Shown here piece by piece: positions 5,726-6,538 of a stretch of 6,538 nucleotides of DNA. Each line of letters opens with the position of its first letter. Position 1 is the stretch's first letter. A program made the position numbers and the translations under genes. Under the pieces are notes generated by a model. That model saw only the letters and a list, made by a program, of their open reading frames with translations. It did not search any database and was not told the origin of the DNA. The stretch comes from Pyramidobacter sp. Its GTDB lineage: Bacteria; Synergistota; Synergistia; Synergistales; Dethiosulfovibrionaceae. The DNA is taken from positions 1 to 6,538 of the forward strand of contig JAEEUD010000110.1 in the NCBI GenBank assembly GCA_016286835.1. The letters run 5' to 3'.

Positions 5726-5751
5726 CTGCGCAAAAGACTGTACCCGCGCAG
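5726..5751 (+). repeat. GC-rich inverted repeat just upstream of the adhesin ribosome-binding site
   Basis: CTGCGC (5726-5731) and GCGCAG (5746-5751) form a perfect 6-bp stem with a 14-nt loop, ending 8 nt before the AAGGAGG at 5760-5766. It could affect access to the ribosome-binding site or bind a regulator. This is inferred from position only. Confidence 0.35.
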
Positions 5752-5773
5752 ATTCGAACAAGGAGGGGCAGAG

Positions 5774-6538
5774 ATGAACAGGATCTACAAGGTGATTTTC
5801 AGCGAAGTGCGCCACGGCTGGGTCGTCGTCTCCGAACTGGTGACGGGACACAGCAAGTCGCCCGGAAAGCGAGCGCGCCGAGCGGCACTTGTATCGCTGA
5901 CTGCGGCCGCAGTGCTGATGGGGGGCGCGCACAGAGCTTTCGCAGACGATGAGCCCTACGTCAAGGTCAATAGTGAGACGGAGCAAGCGTATCACTATGT
6001 GTACCAGAACGAACATGTCGAAAGCAACAAAAACGGCGAAGGCGCCATCGGCGCGGCATCGGTTGCCATTGGACAGCACGCTCAAGCTGGAAGCACCAAC
6101 TCGATTGCCCATGGCAGTTCGTTGAGTGACGGCGACGGTAACGTTGTGAACGGCGTGCTCTCGATCACCGAAGTCGTCTACGGCGAAGACGGCAAGCCGA
6201 TCAATGACGAAACAGGAGAGACTGCCTGGGCCTGGACCGAAGATCCTGAAACGGGAGAGCAAAAGCACGTCCTCATAAATGCAGAAGGCGACGAAAACGA
6301 CCCTGATAACTGGGCTCTTATCGACTCCAGTCTGTGGCGCTACGAAACGAAAGATCAGGTCAACGAGGACAAGGTTTTCTTCACCAAAGCCACAGACCAG
6401 AACAGCATTGCGATGGGCAACGTGGCGCAGTCCACCGCCATCAACGCCATCGCGATCGGCAACCCTGTTACCAACGCTGATGGTTCAGTCGTTATGGAGG
6501 TCGATCCCTCACCGCGCATCGTTGGCGCTGATGGTGAG
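5774..6538 (+). CDS. Trimeric autotransporter adhesin (ESPR, YadA-like head), N-terminal part
   Basis: This is the first 255 codons of a surface adhesin of the type V(c) secretion family; the frame is still open at the window end. In known members a C-terminal YadA-type anchor forms a trimeric outer-membrane barrel that displays the passenger; that part would lie outside the window. Residues 1-25 (MNRIYKVIFSEVRHGWVVVSEL...) are a classic extended signal peptide region. A basic segment (KSPGKRARR, 28-36), a hydrophobic core (37-51) and a likely signal peptidase site after AFA (residue 57) follow. YadA/Hia head-type motifs appear at 90-115 (GAIGAASVAIGQHAQAGSTN...) and 206-229 (ATDQNSIAMGNVAQ...AIAIG). 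Between them, residues 119-205 form an acidic, Trp-containing insert without the repeat. AAGGAGG at 5760-5766, 7 nt before the ATG, fixes the start. The gene has its own promoter and sits next to an IS30 element. Confidence 0.92.
   Translation, partial: MNRIYKVIFSEVRHGWVVVSELVTGHSKSPGKRARRAALVSLTAAAVLMGGAHRAFADDEPYVKVNSETEQAYHYVYQNEHVESNKNGEGAIGAASVAIGQHAQAGSTNSIAHGSSLSDGDGNVVNGVLSITEVVYGEDGKPINDETGETAWAWTEDPETGEQKHVLINAEGDENDPDNWALIDSSLWRYETKDQVNEDKVFFTKATDQNSIAMGNVAQSTAINAIAIGNPVTNADGSVVMEVDPSPRIVGADGE

Noticed and set aside
5669..6268. A 199-codon minus-strand open frame opposite the adhesin
   Set aside because: The plus strand carries ESPR, signal peptide and head repeats with a good ribosome-binding site and promoter; the antisense frame has no recognisable content.
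1..6538. CRISPR array, tRNA or rRNA gene, toxin-antitoxin or phage-defence cassette
   Set aside because: No regularly spaced repeats, cloverleaf-like sequences or pairs of small coupled genes were seen on either strand.

Overview
The window looks like part of the chromosome of a diderm (outer-membrane) bacterium with a GC-rich genome. The core genes use mainly GC-ending codons, while the noncoding stretches on either side of a mobile element are AT-rich. The Gram-negative cell plan is inferred from the last gene, which has the extended signal peptide (ESPR) and YadA-like head repeats of a trimeric autotransporter adhesin. A clustered ribD-ribE-ribH locus, an ESPR adhesin and a long Cys-rich IS30-type transposase together would suit Synergistota (Pyramidobacter-like). 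That placement is inference from family knowledge, not something the sequence proves.

Layout: (1) 1-216 is the 3' end of an unidentified, very hydrophilic protein whose stop overlaps the ribD start in an ATGA. (2) 213-2515 is a riboflavin block: ribD (deaminase/reductase), ribE (riboflavin synthase alpha, overlapping ribD by 37 nt) and, after a 99-nt gap, ribH (lumazine synthase). No ribBA/ribA/ribB gene is present. The 99-nt gap has a hairpin and a weak candidate promoter but no FMN-riboswitch-like sequence that I can see. (3) 2543-3826 is serS, 27 nt after ribH, a complete seryl-tRNA synthetase. (4) 3827-4076 is AT-rich noncoding DNA with fragments resembling decayed IS ends. (5) 4077-5563 is an apparently intact IS30-family element with 19-bp imperfect terminal inverted repeats and a minus-strand DDE transposase. 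(6) 5564-5773 is a leader region with a good sigma70-type promoter. (7) 5774 to the window end is the N-terminal 255 residues of a trimeric autotransporter adhesin, which continues beyond the window.

How the genes work together: RibD makes the pyrimidinedione precursor, RibH condenses its dephosphorylated form with dihydroxybutanone phosphate to lumazine, and RibE dismutates lumazine to riboflavin. Dihydroxybutanone phosphate synthesis and the GTP cyclohydrolase II step must be encoded elsewhere. serS appears to be co-directional housekeeping cargo at the end of the cluster. The IS30 element separates this conserved block from a surface-adhesin gene with its own promoter. No clearly new multi-gene system was found; the features most worth a second look are the adhesin, the IS boundaries with nearby relic ends, and the missing ribBA.
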